Positions 1-9,494 of a stretch of DNA of 64,000 nucleotides are shown here, one piece after another. The stretch comes from Prochlorococcus sp. AG-436-C14 (GTDB lineage: Bacteria; Cyanobacteriota; Cyanobacteriia; PCC-6307; Cyanobiaceae). The position numbers and the translations under genes are program-made. Position 1 is the stretch's first letter; each line of letters begins with the position of its first letter. Below the pieces are notes generated by a model. It was given only the letters and a program-made list of their open reading frames with translations. It had not been told where the DNA came from and made no database searches. The DNA is taken from the NCBI GenBank assembly GCA_003209755.1, contig QCPD01000006.1, forward strand, positions 37,748 through 101,747, read 5' to 3'.

Positions 1-448
1 GCCAAGCCAAGTCAGTGTCAATGATGATCTCATATTCTGCAGCGTTCTTTTTGCCCCTAACAGCTCTTACATATTCCCTTCCAGACCAACCAATAATACC
101 TGCAATATAGATAAACATTACTCCTGGAATAAGTAGATCTCCTTCGTGACCTCTATTGATCCATGCGCCCCAAGGCTCAATAGGCGGACCAATTATTAAA
201 TGAGGAAGCCCATCATCTCCGCATAAGGCTTTGCTATATCTTTCAAATCTTTTTATTGCCTGATCTGTGGAGGCTGTGCTTGCTCTATCTTGGAAACGGG
301 GATTATCAGCACAAGATACCAAAGCAGAAGCAGTGAAATCTGTAGGAGCTCTATCAGCGTTTAATGCTGGGCCTGGTCTTGCATTAGCTATTGGAGCTAT
401 TCCTAAGAAAAGAAATGCTGAAAGCAAAATTGATAAAAGACGACTCAT
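1..448 (-). CDS. psaF: Photosystem I reaction centre subunit III (PsaF), 3' end outside window
   Basis: Reading the minus strand from the ATG at 446-448 gives 149 codons with no stop before the window edge, so the C-terminus is missing. The first 23 or so residues form a signal peptide ending near NARPGP, typical of the lumenal PSI subunit PsaF. The mature part has the lumenal Cys residues and the family signatures RFERYSKALCG and GPPIEPWGAWINRG, followed by the membrane segment IPGVMFIYIAGIIGWSG. The family protects the PSI core and helps dock the lumenal electron donor. It is divergent from tsaD with about 70 bp between them, which must hold both promoters. Confidence 0.95.
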   Translation of the reverse strand, partial: MSRLLSILLSAFLFLGIAPIANARPGPALNADRAPTDFTASALVSCADNPRFQDRASTASTDQAIKRFERYSKALCGDDGLPHLIIGPPIEPWGAWINRGHEGDLLIPGVMFIYIAGIIGWSGREYVRAVRGKKNAAEYEIIIDTDLAW

Positions 449-521
449 GAGTTCTGATTTTTATCTGTTTCCCTGTTTTAATGGGATTTCAATAATAAAC
501 TTAGTTGATTACTCGCTATAA

Positions 522-1592
522 ATGTCAATAATTTTATCCCTCGAAACAAGTTGTGACGAGTCTGCAGCAGCTTTGGTTTCTGATGAAAAAGGAAAAATTG
601 ATTTGATAGCTAATGAAATAGCTTCACAAATTGAAGAACATGCTAATTGGGGTGGCGTTGTTCCGGAAATTGCTTCAAGAAGACATTTGGAAAATCTTCC
701 ATTTTTAATTGAAGAAGTTTTTGAAAAATCAAAATTACGAATACAAGATATTGATGCAGTGGCCGCAACTGTTACTCCAGGATTAGCAGGTTCACTTTTG
801 GTCGGATCAATTACGGCAAGGACTTTAGCAAATTTGCATCAAATTCCATTTTTAGGAATTCATCATTTGGAGGGACATCTCTCATCAATATATTTGTCGG
901 AAAATCATCCTAAACCTCCTTTCTTAGTCTTATTGGTTAGTGGAGGACATACTGAATTGATAAAAGTAGATTTACACCATAAGTATCAACGTCTTGGTCG
1001 AAGTCATGATGATGCAGCAGGAGAAGCTTTTGATAAGGTCGCAAGACTGCTGGGACTTTCCTATCCTGGTGGGCCAGCAATTCAAAAAATAGCTAAATCT
1101 GGAGATCCAAAAAAGTTCTTGTTCCCAAAAGGGAGAGTATCTAATCCTGAAGGTGGTTTTTATCCATATGATTTCTCTTTTAGTGGTTTGAAAACGGCTG
1201 TACTTAGACAGATAGAAAAAATCAGGTCAGAAAATAAAAAATTACCAGTAGAGGACATTGCTGCAAGTTTTGAATACGTTGTAGCGGAGGTCCTAGTAGA
1301 GAGGAGCCTTCGATGTGCCCTTGATCAAGGTCTAAATTCTCTTGTAATAGTTGGAGGGGTTGCCGCAAATGTCAGATTAAGGGAAATGATGCTTGCAAAA
1401 GCATCTGAGAATGAAGTTAACATTGCTCTTGCACCAATGGAATTTTGTACTGATAATGCGGCAATGATTGGTGCTGCAGCTTTGTTAAGATTGTCTTCTA
1501 ATAATGTTCAAAGTTCAATGGAACTAGGTGTTTCCGCTCGTTGGCCCTTAGAAAAGTCTGATTTACTTTATCGTTCTAATCCTCCTTTTTAA
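522..1592 (+). CDS. tsaD: tRNA N6-adenosine threonylcarbamoyltransferase TsaD
   Basis: 356 aa, the normal length for the Kae1/TsaD/YgjD family. The metal-binding HHLEGH motif is at residues 114-119, followed by the ASKHA nucleotide-binding motif SGGHTEL near 140. A second signature, [10 protein letters not shown], and the C-terminal metal ligand stretch [10 protein letters not shown] are present. The enzyme transfers threonylcarbamoyl from threonylcarbamoyl-AMP to A37 of ANN-decoding tRNAs, working with TsaB and TsaE in the cytoplasm. The ATG at 522 gives the usual N-terminus ([10 protein letters not shown]). It is followed 31 bp later by a high-light-inducible gene, an arrangement seen in marine picocyanobacteria. 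Confidence 0.97.
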   Translation: MSIILSLETSCDESAAALVSDEKGKIDLIANEIASQIEEHANWGGVVPEIASRRHLENLPFLIEEVFEKSKLRIQDIDAVAATVTPGLAGSLLVGSITARTLANLHQIPFLGIHHLEGHLSSIYLSENHPKPPFLVLLVSGGHTELIKVDLHHKYQRLGRSHDDAAGEAFDKVARLLGLSYPGGPAIQKIAKSGDPKKFLFPKGRVSNPEGGFYPYDFSFSGLKTAVLRQIEKIRSENKKLPVEDIAASFEYVVAEVLVERSLRCALDQGLNSLVIVGGVAANVRLREMMLAKASENEVNIALAPMEFCTDNAAMIGAAALLRLSSNNVQSSMELGVSARWPLEKSDLLYRSNPPF

Positions 1593-1623
1593 TCAATATT
1601 TTTTAAGCTTTTAATTTTTTATT

Positions 1624-1806
1624 ATGCCTTTAAACAATGGAAATGAAGCAAATAGATCAACTAGGCCTGCAAGCTCAGGTGAGCTTAATTCATGGAAGAG
1701 AGGATTCACTCCTCAAGCTGAGATATGGAACGGCAGAATGGCAATAGCAGGTTTAATTATTGTTTTAACTAGTCTTTTAGTATCAAATTTAATTTTTTCT
1801 GGCTAA
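1624..1806 (+). CDS. hli: High-light-inducible protein (HLIP/Scp, CAB-like)
   Basis: 60 aa with a hydrophilic N-terminus and one membrane helix. The chlorophyll-binding motif is EIWNGRMAIAG at residues 33-43 (Glu33, Asn36, Arg38), the single-helix version of the light-harvesting antenna motif. HLIPs dimerise in the thylakoid, bind chlorophyll and carotenoid, and protect pigments or photosystem assembly intermediates. Prochlorococcus carries many hli copies; I cannot place this one in a named subgroup. The gene sits 31 bp after tsaD and could be cotranscribed or have its own stress promoter. Confidence 0.93.
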   Translation: MPLNNGNEANRSTRPASSGELNSWKRGFTPQAEIWNGRMAIAGLIIVLTSLLVSNLIFSG

Positions 1807-1851
1807 AAAAAGTATTGGTTTTATAATAAAACTTTAGTTCTAATTTTTTGA

Positions 1852-2373
1852 TTGTCATTTTGCTTATTTAGTGAATGTAGATCTTATCGATGGATATTGA
1901 AAAGAGAGTTATTAATTGGTAAAAAGACTGTAGTTTTTATTGGCTTGAATCCTTCAAAAGCCGATTCATCAAATAACGATAGGACTCTCGTGAGGATAAT
2001 TAATTTTTGTTCGAGGTGGAATTATAAAAATATCTATATAATTAATCTCTTTGGACTGATTTCTAAATCTCCCATTCAATTATCAAAAATCAATGATCCA
2101 ATAGGGAAAAATAATGATTTGATTACGTTGAAATTATTAGAATTTTGGAGAAAAGATAGTAATTGTGACTTGTGGTTAGGGTGGGGTGATAAAGGACAAT
2201 TAAAAGGACGTGATGGTAAAGTTCTAAAATTAATTAAAAATTTTTCAAATTTTAAGTCAAAAGAAAATAATTATTCCAAACGTGTTTTAAGTCTTGGCCT
2301 CAGCAAGAAAGGGAATCCTCGTCACCCTCTCTACATGCCTAATCAATCTTTCTTAAGACAATTTGATCTGTAA
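1852..2373 (+). CDS. DUF1643 family protein
   Basis: 173 aa, starting at TTG (1852); no in-frame ATG gives a full-length product. The core VVFIGLNPSKADSSNNDRT at residues 28-46 and the later LWLGWGDKGQ are DUF1643 hallmarks. The family is found in many bacteria and phages and has no established biochemical role. The fold may resemble uracil-DNA-glycosylase-like proteins, but that is inference. It stands alone between hli and the antiporter, with a gap of about 175 bp downstream. Confidence 0.85.
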   Translation: MSFCLFSECRSYRWILKRELLIGKKTVVFIGLNPSKADSSNNDRTLVRIINFCSRWNYKNIYIINLFGLISKSPIQLSKINDPIGKNNDLITLKLLEFWRKDSNCDLWLGWGDKGQLKGRDGKVLKLIKNFSNFKSKENNYSKRVLSLGLSKKGNPRHPLYMPNQSFLRQFDL

Positions 2374-2548
2374 TTATATAATTGGTTTTGTGAGTTAATT
2401 TCGAAATTAGAATCTATAAATTCAATTTGGATTGAATGTGTTGCTAGTCTATAAAGAATATTTAAGTAAAATCAGCTTATTAACTTATTTATTTTCTTAG
2501 GTAGATTTAATGGATACTACTCGTGTATGTCTTCATTGCTAGTTATTT

Positions 2549-3793
2549 ATGACTCCTGAGCGACTGGGCTTGCTCTGGGGTATCACAGTTTTTTCTGGAG
2601 CTGGAGCAAGGTTACTATCAGTGCTAACAGGACTTCCTGGAGTAGTTCTTTTGTTGATTTCTGGCTTGTTGATTGGGAGATCAGGTCTTGGATTGGTTGA
2701 ACCTTTAGATCTAGGTAAAGGGTTGGAGACGATAGTTGGTTTATTAGTAAGCCTTGTTTTGTTTGATGGTGGATTAAATCTTCGATTTCCAGGAGGGGCA
2801 ATCAAATCAATAGTTCTCAGAATTTCTTCAATTAGATTAATTATTTCCTTGGCAGCAGGCTTCTTTGCTGCTCATTGGTTTGCAGGACTGGGTTGGCCAG
2901 TAGCAGGCGTTTATAGCGCAATTGTTCTCGCTACGGGACCAACTGTAGTAACTCCATTGGTTCGACAAATTCGACTTTCATCACCATTAAGTGATGTTCT
3001 CGAAGCTGAAGGTTTGATTCTAGAACCTATTGGAGCAGTTCTAGCACTTTTGTTGTTAGAGCTTGTTGTTGGAGATTTGTATGGATGGAAAGAGCTATTT
3101 CTTGGTTTTCTTTCAAGGCTTGGAGGAGGAGTCTTAATTGGATCACTTGCAGGTCTATTGCTTTCAGAAGGTTTGAAGCGCTTACGAGCTGATCCTTATA
3201 TCGGACTTAGACTGCAGCTCACTCTTGGAGTGATTTTCTTGCTTTATGGAGTATGTGAATGGCTATTACCCGAATCAGGATTGCCCGCATCTGTTGCAGC
3301 AGGGTTTGTTGTAGGACAAAGACCTTCTACACAGGCGAATGAACTTGATGAATTAATAAGAGAATTAGCTCAGTTAGCAATAACTATGCTTTTCCCTTTA
3401 CTGGCAGCAGATGTTTCCTGGGGGGAATTGAGCCCTCTTGGGTGGGGCGGTGTAATTTGCGTGCTTTTTTTGATGATCGTAGTAAGACCAATAGCTGTTT
3501 GGATAGCAACTTATGGATTACCGCTTGATAATAAACAAAGATTATTTCTTGGTTGGTTAGCTCCCCGTGGAATAGTCACTGCAGCAGTTGCTTCTTTATT
3601 CTCTATTAGATTGGAGCAAGCAGGTGTTTTAGGGGCTGGAAAACTTCAGGGATTAGTGTTTTTGACAATATTAATGACAGTAGGCATACAAGGTTTAACA
3701 GCAAAACCATTAGCAAAAATGTTGGGGTTATTGGATGAAGAGAAAGATCTAGATAAACCGACGAATTCGGTTTCTATCTTTACTGACTCTTGA
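2549..3793 (+). CDS. CPA1-type cation:proton antiporter (NhaP-like)
   Basis: 414 aa with about 12 hydrophobic segments, typical of monovalent cation:proton antiporters. Family signatures are visible: [10 protein letters not shown] near residue 70, [10 protein letters not shown] near 130 (the acidic ion-site region; here Thr-Gly-Pro-Thr replaces the commoner Thr-Asp-Pro), and [16 protein letters not shown] near 335. It probably exchanges Na+ or K+ for protons in the inner or thylakoid membrane. The 3' end runs 45 bp into the 3' end of gltX on the opposite strand. A 10-codon upstream ORF ends 6 bp before the ATG. Confidence 0.9.
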   Translation: MTPERLGLLWGITVFSGAGARLLSVLTGLPGVVLLLISGLLIGRSGLGLVEPLDLGKGLETIVGLLVSLVLFDGGLNLRFPGGAIKSIVLRISSIRLIISLAAGFFAAHWFAGLGWPVAGVYSAIVLATGPTVVTPLVRQIRLSSPLSDVLEAEGLILEPIGAVLALLLLELVVGDLYGWKELFLGFLSRLGGGVLIGSLAGLLLSEGLKRLRADPYIGLRLQLTLGVIFLLYGVCEWLLPESGLPASVAAGFVVGQRPSTQANELDELIRELAQLAITMLFPLLAADVSWGELSPLGWGGVICVLFLMIVVRPIAVWIATYGLPLDNKQRLFLGWLAPRGIVTAAVASLFSIRLEQAGVLGAGKLQGLVFLTILMTVGIQGLTAKPLAKMLGLLDEEKDLDKPTNSVSIFTDS

Positions 3794-5179
3794 GAGTAAA
3801 ATCCAACTTTGAATTAAATCAGGCCCCTTTAGAGTTCCAAAAAGAGCAGCTCTAAGACTTTTCATAACAAGACTTTTTTTGACTTCGCAGTTCTTTGTGG
3901 CCTGATTGATTAAATCAAGCGCTTCCTCTTTATTGAAGAGTCCAGCATCTAAGTTTTCCAGCTTTTTAAGAATAAAATTTAAAATTATTTTTGATTCTTT
4001 GATTTCCAATTGATCTTTCCCATCATTACTTAATTTTGGTTCTTCAAAAAAAGGTTTAGCTTGATCAACTCCATCTTTAATAAGAACCATAGATGGTCCA
4101 ATTAAATTTATGAGAAGTGTTCCCCATTCTTGACTTGGTAAATACCAATCATTTTCTCTAAACAAAGGATCTAAATTTTTTAATAGGACTTCGGCTGACA
4201 TTTCATGTATTACTTGAGAGTTGAGCCAATTCAATTTATCCCAATCAAATTTGGCTGAAGCTTTATTAACCTTTTCAAAACTGAAAATTTCTGCAATTTC
4301 TGAAATATTGAATCTTTCATTAACCCCCTCAGGAACAGACCAACCTAGAAGAGTCATATAATTCGCCATTGCTTCAGATGTGTAACCCATTTTCCTGAAT
4401 TCAGAAATTGAAGTAACTCCATCCCTTTTGGAAAGTTTCTTCCCTTCGGCATTAAGAATTAAAGGAGTATGTGCGAAAACGGGAATATTGAGATCTAAAG
4501 CTTCGTAAAGAAGAATTTGCTTTGCAGTATTTGCTAGATGGTCTTCTCCCCTTATTACATGAGAAATTTGCATTGCTGAATCATCGGCAACAACAACCAA
4601 ATTGTATAAGGGGTCTCCTATTGAATTTGCTGGAGCTCTTCTTGCAATGACCATATCACCCCCTAAATCTTTTCCACTCCAAGTCATTTTTCCTCGAATT
4701 AAGTCATTCCATGAAATTACTTTTTGATCACTGATTTTGAATCTGATAACGGGTTCTCTTCCCGCGTTTATAAATTCTGACTCTTCTTCTGGAGTTAGAT
4801 TTCTGTGCCTATTATCATATTTTGGAGCTAAACCATTTTTCTTTTGGGTTTCTCTCATCTCATTAAGCTCATCTTCTGATGCATAACATTTGTATGCAAA
4901 CCCTTTATCGATAAGAGTTTTTATTATTTGTTTATGTTCATTTACTCTTTTGCTTTGAATTGTTGGGGATTCATCCCAATTTATTCCTAGCCACTGGAGC
5001 CCATCAAATATATTTTTTATATAATCTTCTTTTGATCTCTCAATATCAGTATCTTCAATTCTTAAGAGAAAAGTGCCACCTTCTTTTTTTGCAAAAAGCC
5101 AGTTAAATAATGCAGTTCTCGCTGTTCCTAGATGAAGTGTTCCCGTTGGACTTGGTGCCAATCTTACCCTAACTGTCAA
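3749..5179 (-). CDS. gltX: Glutamyl-tRNA synthetase GltX
   Basis: 476 aa class I aminoacyl-tRNA synthetase. I chose the TTG at 5177-5179 because it gives the family N-terminus [20 protein letters not shown]; the longer reading would run into the tRNA-Asp gene. The HIGH-type motif is HLGTAR and the KMSKS-type motif is KLSKRDG. In cyanobacteria, where asparaginyl/glutaminyl charging is often indirect, this enzyme normally charges tRNA-Glu and tRNA-Gln, and Glu-tRNA also feeds tetrapyrrole synthesis (compare hemL in this window). The C-terminal 14 codons overlap the end of the antiporter gene antisense. Confidence 0.97.
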   Translation of the reverse strand: MTVRVRLAPSPTGTLHLGTARTALFNWLFAKKEGGTFLLRIEDTDIERSKEDYIKNIFDGLQWLGINWDESPTIQSKRVNEHKQIIKTLIDKGFAYKCYASEDELNEMRETQKKNGLAPKYDNRHRNLTPEEESEFINAGREPVIRFKISDQKVISWNDLIRGKMTWSGKDLGGDMVIARRAPANSIGDPLYNLVVVADDSAMQISHVIRGEDHLANTAKQILLYEALDLNIPVFAHTPLILNAEGKKLSKRDGVTSISEFRKMGYTSEAMANYMTLLGWSVPEGVNERFNISEIAEIFSFEKVNKASAKFDWDKLNWLNSQVIHEMSAEVLLKNLDPLFRENDWYLPSQEWGTLLINLIGPSMVLIKDGVDQAKPFFEEPKLSNDGKDQLEIKESKIILNFILKKLENLDAGLFNKEEALDLINQATKNCEVKKSLVMKSLRAALFGTLKGPDLIQSWILLSRVSKDRNRIRRFI

Positions 5180-5200
5180 AGCTCTAATTCGATTTAGATA

Positions 5201-5274
5201 CGGGACCGACGGGATTCGAACCCGCAACTTCCGCCGTGACAGGGCGGTGCTCTAACCAGTTGAACTACGGTCCC
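5201..5274 (-). tRNA. tRNA-Asp (anticodon GTC)
   Basis: The minus strand folds as a 74-nt tRNA. The acceptor strands GGGACCG and CGGTCCC pair fully, the discriminator is G (as expected for tRNA-Asp), the T arm contains GGGTTCGAATCCC, and the anticodon loop CTGTCAC carries GTC. No CCA is encoded. It lies about 20 bp upstream of the gltX start on the same strand, so the two may share a transcript. Confidence 0.97.
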
Positions 5275-5473
5275 AGTTTTAGGCCTTAAAAAAGGATTTG
5301 ATCTTTTATTAGAAATCCCTTGTGTTGCCCCAATGAGTATCATCCTAAAAATGCCTTCTAGTCAACTAAGAATTAATATTGTTGACTTAGAAAACTAAAT
5401 TTATAAGGTTTTTTCAATGTAATTCTCTATGAAGAGAGATGCTCATGAAATAAAACTAAATAAGTAGATGATT

Positions 5474-5662
5474 TCAAGGACGGAAACCCGCAGGTTCTAT
5501 GAGCCTAACTTGATTCCCACGAGCTGTGAACTCGCGGCCTTGGTCGCTTTGAACTACTACACGGCCACCTGATTTTACACGAATAACTCGAGCCCTGACC
5601 CAGCCTAATGCGGCTGACTCAAGAACTTTTACGACATCGCCAGGTTGAAGATCCAACTCCAT
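5474..5662 (-). CDS. Conserved small protein, possible SH3/KOW-like fold
   Basis: 62 aa, starting at ATG 5662. The sequence alternates charged and beta-prone stretches (PGDVVKVLESAALGWVRARVIRV, GGRVVVQSDQGREFTARG) and looks like a small beta-barrel. No Cys, signal peptide or membrane segment is present. It is noticeably GC-richer than its surroundings and lies between the Trp and Asp tRNA genes on the same strand. I do not recognise a characterised family. A nucleic-acid-binding role would fit the fold impression and the tRNA/ribosomal-protein context, but that is inference. Confidence 0.8.
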   Translation of the reverse strand: MELDLQPGDVVKVLESAALGWVRARVIRVKSGGRVVVQSDQGREFTARGNQVRLIEPAGFRP

Positions 5663-5697
5663 TCTTTAAAAAAGTAACTGCAGAAAGGGTTTTCGAA

Positions 5698-5770
5698 CGC
5701 GCCGTGGAGGACTTGAACCCCCGACATCAGGTTTTGGAGACCTGCGTTCTACCAACTGAACTAACGGCGC
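5698..5770 (-). tRNA. tRNA-Trp (anticodon CCA)
   Basis: The minus strand gives a 73-nt tRNA with acceptor strands GCGCCGT and ACGGCGC, discriminator G, T-arm GGGGGTTCAAGTCCTCC, and the anticodon loop CTCCAAA carrying CCA. The 3' CCA tail is not encoded. It lies between rplS and the 62-aa gene, all on the minus strand. Confidence 0.97.
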
Positions 5771-5830
5771 ATTTTATATACCCTTTAAGTCATTGTTGGC
5801 CAATGACCTTTGTTTGAGGAGGCCGAAACC

Positions 5831-6319
5831 TCAGCGGTCGAAGCGCTGCTTTACGCGAGTGGCTTTGCCCACTCGCTCTCGCAGATAGAAAAGCTTCGCT
5901 CTTCTTACTTTACCTCGGCGTTCAACCTTAATGGATGCAACTTGTGGACTGTGAACCAGAAAAATTCTTTCAACTCCTATTCCTTGGAAAATTCTTCTTA
6001 CTGTGATTGTTTGATGGATTCCGCCATGTCTCTTTGCTATTACAACACCTTCATAGGGCTGAACCCTTTCCTTATTGCCCTCACTTATTCGTACACCAAC
6101 ACGAACAGTGTCCCCAACGTAAATATCAGGGAGATCCTTACTTCGTTGTGCGTCTTCAAAAGTCTTTATTATTTCTGAAGGAGAGAGCTTTTTAACTGGA
6201 AATTTCTTCTCTTTAGATTTTTGTTCAGAAGCAAATTTTACCTCAGATAGCTCTGAAGGATTGGAATTATCTTCAACTTTTACCTCTTCTGATGAGGGCT
6301 CTTTCGAATCAACGGACAT
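5831..6319 (-). CDS. rplS: 50S ribosomal protein L19
   Basis: 162 aa from the ATG at 6317-6319; TTG and GTG codons just upstream are weaker alternatives. The C-terminal 110 residues match bL19 well, with [23 protein letters not shown] and [20 protein letters not shown]. The first 45 or so residues are an acidic, Ser/Glu-rich extension absent from E. coli L19 (115 aa). L19 sits at the 30S-50S interface. The gene is followed by tRNA-Trp on the same strand. Confidence 0.96.
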   Translation of the reverse strand: MSVDSKEPSSEEVKVEDNSNPSELSEVKFASEQKSKEKKFPVKKLSPSEIIKTFEDAQRSKDLPDIYVGDTVRVGVRISEGNKERVQPYEGVVIAKRHGGIHQTITVRRIFQGIGVERIFLVHSPQVASIKVERRGKVRRAKLFYLRERVGKATRVKQRFDR

Positions 6320-6619
6320 CACCAATTACTCTGAATTTAGCCGAGCTCTTATTGTAACCGGTTGTTTCTCAAATTAAAAATTTTTTTTTGTCTGGGTCGT
6401 TTCAAACCTGTTTGACTATGATTTACTCATTTGGATTTTATGTAGTCAGAGATTGGTCGTTTGATAAAAAAATTAGTTTTCTCTACTTTTTTTAATTTGG
6501 AAATTTTATTAAAGAAAAGAATTTTTTTAATAAAACTGTCCCTCTTCATTTGATAGTTCAACTATTATTAGTTTGTGAATGAAATGCAAATTTTGAAGTT
6601 TTTACTTTTTCCCTAAACA
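6320..6619. other. Intergenic region between rplS and map
   Basis: 300 bp, very AT-rich, between the divergent rplS and map genes. It should hold both promoters. I see no tRNA, no conserved ncRNA signature and no decayed coding frame. Confidence 0.6.
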
Positions 6620-7459
6620 ATGAAACTTTTCTCTGATCTTCTTTCTTCTGGAAACTCAAAAATCCCTATCAATAATGGCCCAGTTATTCAACAGAGGAGA
6701 GGAGTGGAAATTAAGTCTTCTAGAGAGATAGAAATTATGCGTAAATCTAGTAAAATAGTTGCAACAGTATTGAGTGAAATTAGAGACTTAGTTAAACCTG
6801 GAATGTCTACTTTGGATCTAGATACTTATGCGGAAAAACGAATAAGAGATCTTGATGCCACTCCAAGCTTCAAAGGATATCATGGCTTTCCAGGTAGCAT
6901 ATGTTCAAGTATAAATAACGAAGTTGTTCATGGAATACCAAGTAAGACGAAAATTATTAACGATGGAGATTTACTGAAAGTAGATACTGGAGCTTTTTAT
7001 AATGGTTATCACGGAGATAGTTGTATAACTATATGCGTAGGTAATACTTCAGATGAAGCAATTGAATTAAGTAAGGTAGCGAAAGAAGCTTTGATGCTTG
7101 GTATAAAACAAATAAAGCCTCAAAACAAACTTCTTGATATAGCAGGAGCGATAGAAGACTATGTTAAAGCTAACGGTTTTAGTATTGTCGAAGATTATAC
7201 TGGACATGGAGTAGGTAGGAATCTTCACGAAGAGCCATCGGTTTTTAATTTTAGAACTAATGATTTGCCAAATGTTACTCTTCGAGAGGGAATGACTATT
7301 GCAGTGGAACCTATAATTAATCTTGGCTCAAAGTACTGCAAGACACTTCGTGATGGATGGACAGTAATTACAAAAGATGGCAATCTATCTGCTCAATGGG
7401 AGCATACTGTCTTGGTTACTGCAGATGATCACGAGATCCTTACTGATAGAGGAGATTAA
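6620..7459 (+). CDS. map: Methionine aminopeptidase, type I
   Basis: 279 aa, ATG start. All five metal ligands can be seen: the two Asp of [16 protein letters not shown], the His of [13 protein letters not shown], the Glu of AVEPIINLG and the Glu of [12 protein letters not shown] 30-residue N-terminal extension precedes the catalytic core, which begins near [15 protein letters not shown]; it lacks the Cys-rich zinc linker of some cyanobacterial or plastid forms. The enzyme removes the initiator Met from nascent proteins. It is convergent with the following SDR gene, with only 7 bp between the stops. Confidence 0.96.
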   Translation: MKLFSDLLSSGNSKIPINNGPVIQQRRGVEIKSSREIEIMRKSSKIVATVLSEIRDLVKPGMSTLDLDTYAEKRIRDLDATPSFKGYHGFPGSICSSINNEVVHGIPSKTKIINDGDLLKVDTGAFYNGYHGDSCITICVGNTSDEAIELSKVAKEALMLGIKQIKPQNKLLDIAGAIEDYVKANGFSIVEDYTGHGVGRNLHEEPSVFNFRTNDLPNVTLREGMTIAVEPIINLGSKYCKTLRDGWTVITKDGNLSAQWEHTVLVTADDHEILTDRGD

Positions 7460-7466
7460 CTTTCTT

Positions 7467-8225
7467 TTAAAGGGGTTGATTTGAGTAGATTTTATTTATA
7501 AATCTTGAATATAATATTCTCATTGATTCAACAACTGGCATTATTAAATACGTTAAAGGATTAGGAGAAACTATGATTAAATAATCCTTTTTTTCTGCTT
7601 GTTGGATTATATTTTTTGCTACAAATTCAGGGCTCAAGATGCCTTGTGGGTTTAAGTTCGATTTAAATGGACCTAAGATCAATTTTTTGATAAAAAAAGA
7701 ATTTCTTTTTTCTATTAATAGTTTACTTTTTTTTAAACTTATAAGTTCACCTATTAGACGTTTTGTTATTTCATATGCCGGACTAAAAGCTATTTGAATC
7801 TCTGCTTCAGATGTATTTACCCATACTTCCTTAGAACCATAAATGTTTAAATTATTAGATAGGGCTAAATTTTCAAAAATTTCTATTAATCGCCAATGGC
7901 TTAGGGAATTTATTTCTATCGCTTTATTTATTTCATTTGAACCAATCTTTCCTTTTGGATTAAAACCATGATTAAGTATTAAAATATCAATATTAGTAAG
8001 TTTGCTTGAAAGGAGTTCTTCTTTCCCACAGGACCAAAGAATCCAGTCATCAGGAGAGTTTTCACAAGCGTTATTAATATTTCTTTTGTCATGAGTTAAG
8101 CCAACTACATAAGCCCCTTTCCTTTTCAGCACTTCAATAAGTGACTTGCCAAGGCTTCCAGTTGCACCAGTTATGGCAATTTTTAAACCTTTAAACCTTG
8201 AGTCGTCTGACAAGTGTTTGTTCAT
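7467..8225 (-). CDS. Short-chain dehydrogenase/reductase family protein
   Basis: 252 aa Rossmann protein with the cofactor loop GATGSLGKS near residue 20, the NHG motif (ILNHGFNP) and the catalytic Tyr-X3-Lys as YEITK near 155. The usual active-site Ser is plausibly in VNTSEAE. Substrate is unknown. It resembles the SDR part of cyanobacterial proteins that are sometimes joined to sterol-desaturase-like domains, but no such domain is present here. It is convergent with map and divergent from the DRTGG-domain gene. Confidence 0.85.
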   Translation of the reverse strand: MNKHLSDDSRFKGLKIAITGATGSLGKSLIEVLKRKGAYVVGLTHDKRNINNACENSPDDWILWSCGKEELLSSKLTNIDILILNHGFNPKGKIGSNEINKAIEINSLSHWRLIEIFENLALSNNLNIYGSKEVWVNTSEAEIQIAFSPAYEITKRLIGELISLKKSKLLIEKRNSFFIKKLILGPFKSNLNPQGILSPEFVAKNIIQQAEKKDYLIIVSPNPLTYLIMPVVESMRILYSRFINKIYSNQPL

Positions 8226-8362
8226 TGAGTTGGATCCATTGTATTTCTTAAAAAAATTAGGAATTACTGGATAAAATTTGTTTAATTAGAATTTTATACA
8301 GATTTAGTGTTGAGAACTTTTTCAAAAAGCCTAAACTTAATCTCAAATCAGATCTTTAATTA

Positions 8363-9454
8363 ATGAGTAGGACCTTTTTAATTGGATCATGTGAACCATT
8401 TAGCGGTAAGTCAGCATTAGTTCTTGGCATAGCAAGAAATTTAATTGCTTCAAATCATGTGGTTAGATTTGGTAAACCATTAGCAACAAGCCTTGAATTA
8501 AATGTCTCTCAAAGTGGAGACATTAAAGATATGATTGATGATGATGTCAGATTTGTTGGAGAGACTTTAAAATTATCTGATGAAAATTTAATTCCTTCTA
8601 TTCAATTTTTGGCCGCCTCAACTGCTAGCAAGAGGATTCAAAAAAATATCTTAGATCCTGGTATTAAATTTGATGAGTTCAAGCTATCTCTTGAATCTTC
8701 AGGTGAGACTATCAATATTCTTGAAGCAGCTGGTAGTTTGCATGAGGGACTTTTATATGGATTAAGTCTTAGTCAACTTGCAAAAAGTTTAAACGCTAAA
8801 GTTCTACTTGCTCATTTTTGGCAAGACGGTAGAAGTGTTGAAGCTTTGTTGGAGGCTAAAGACCAACTAGGAGATCATTTAAGTGGTGTTGTCTTAAATG
8901 CTGTCAACCCTGATCAAATCAAAGATATTAAAGAAAAAATAGTTCCATCTCTTAAGTCACTAGGGTTAGATGTTTTTGGAGTAATGCCTAGGTCACCTTT
9001 GTTGAGGAGTGTCACTGTTGAAGAATTGGTGAGACGTTTAAATGCACGAGTTATTTGTTGCGCTGATAGGCTTGAGTTAATGGTTGAGACATTGAGCATT
9101 GGCGCGATGAGTGTTAATTCTGCAATGGAATTTTTCCGAAGAAGACGTAATATGGCAGTAGTTACTGGAGCTGATCGAACAGATATCCAATTGGCGGCTT
9201 TGGAAGCCTCTACTCAATGCTTAATACTGACAGGTGCTGGCGAACCACTACCACAATTAATTAATAGATCAGAAGAGTTAGATGTCCCATTGCTAAAAGT
9301 CGATAGAGATACTCTCTCAACAGTTGAAGTTATTGAGCAAGCTTTTGGCCATGTTCGTCTTCATGAGACAGTTAAAGCTACTTATGCTTTTCGATTAGTA
9401 CAAGAACATTGTGATCTTGATCGAATCTTTAAAACTTTAGGAATTTCTTCTTGA
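8363..9454 (+). CDS. P-loop (BioD/CobQ-like) plus DRTGG-domain protein, phosphotransacetylase-like
   Basis: 363 aa. The N-terminal domain has a P-loop of the BioD/CobQ type, GSCEPFSGKS at residues 8-17. The C-terminal half from about residue 205 matches the DRTGG domain, with the near-diagnostic TGADRTDIQLAALEA around 265-280. This two-domain architecture is common in cyanobacteria and matches the N-terminal part of long phosphotransacetylases, but lacks the catalytic PTA domain. A regulatory or nucleotide-sensing role is plausible; none is established. The DprA-like gene follows 40 bp downstream and may be in the same transcript. Confidence 0.85.
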   Translation: MSRTFLIGSCEPFSGKSALVLGIARNLIASNHVVRFGKPLATSLELNVSQSGDIKDMIDDDVRFVGETLKLSDENLIPSIQFLAASTASKRIQKNILDPGIKFDEFKLSLESSGETINILEAAGSLHEGLLYGLSLSQLAKSLNAKVLLAHFWQDGRSVEALLEAKDQLGDHLSGVVLNAVNPDQIKDIKEKIVPSLKSLGLDVFGVMPRSPLLRSVTVEELVRRLNARVICCADRLELMVETLSIGAMSVNSAMEFFRRRRNMAVVTGADRTDIQLAALEASTQCLILTGAGEPLPQLINRSEELDVPLLKVDRDTLSTVEVIEQAFGHVRLHETVKATYAFRLVQEHCDLDRIFKTLGISS

Positions 9455-9494
9455 GTTCATGAATAATGGCTACCTTTAAATTATCTGAATTAGG

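Noticed and set aside
267..521. Plus-strand 84-codon ORF
   Set aside because: It is antisense to psaF, whose protein sequence is clear; the ORF has no recognisable features.
2539..2805. Minus-strand ORFs inside the antiporter gene
   Set aside because: Shadows of a real gene; the antiporter frame has clear membrane segments and family motifs.
5180..5227. Longer gltX start
   Set aside because: It would run into the tRNA-Asp gene, and the added residues do not match the family.
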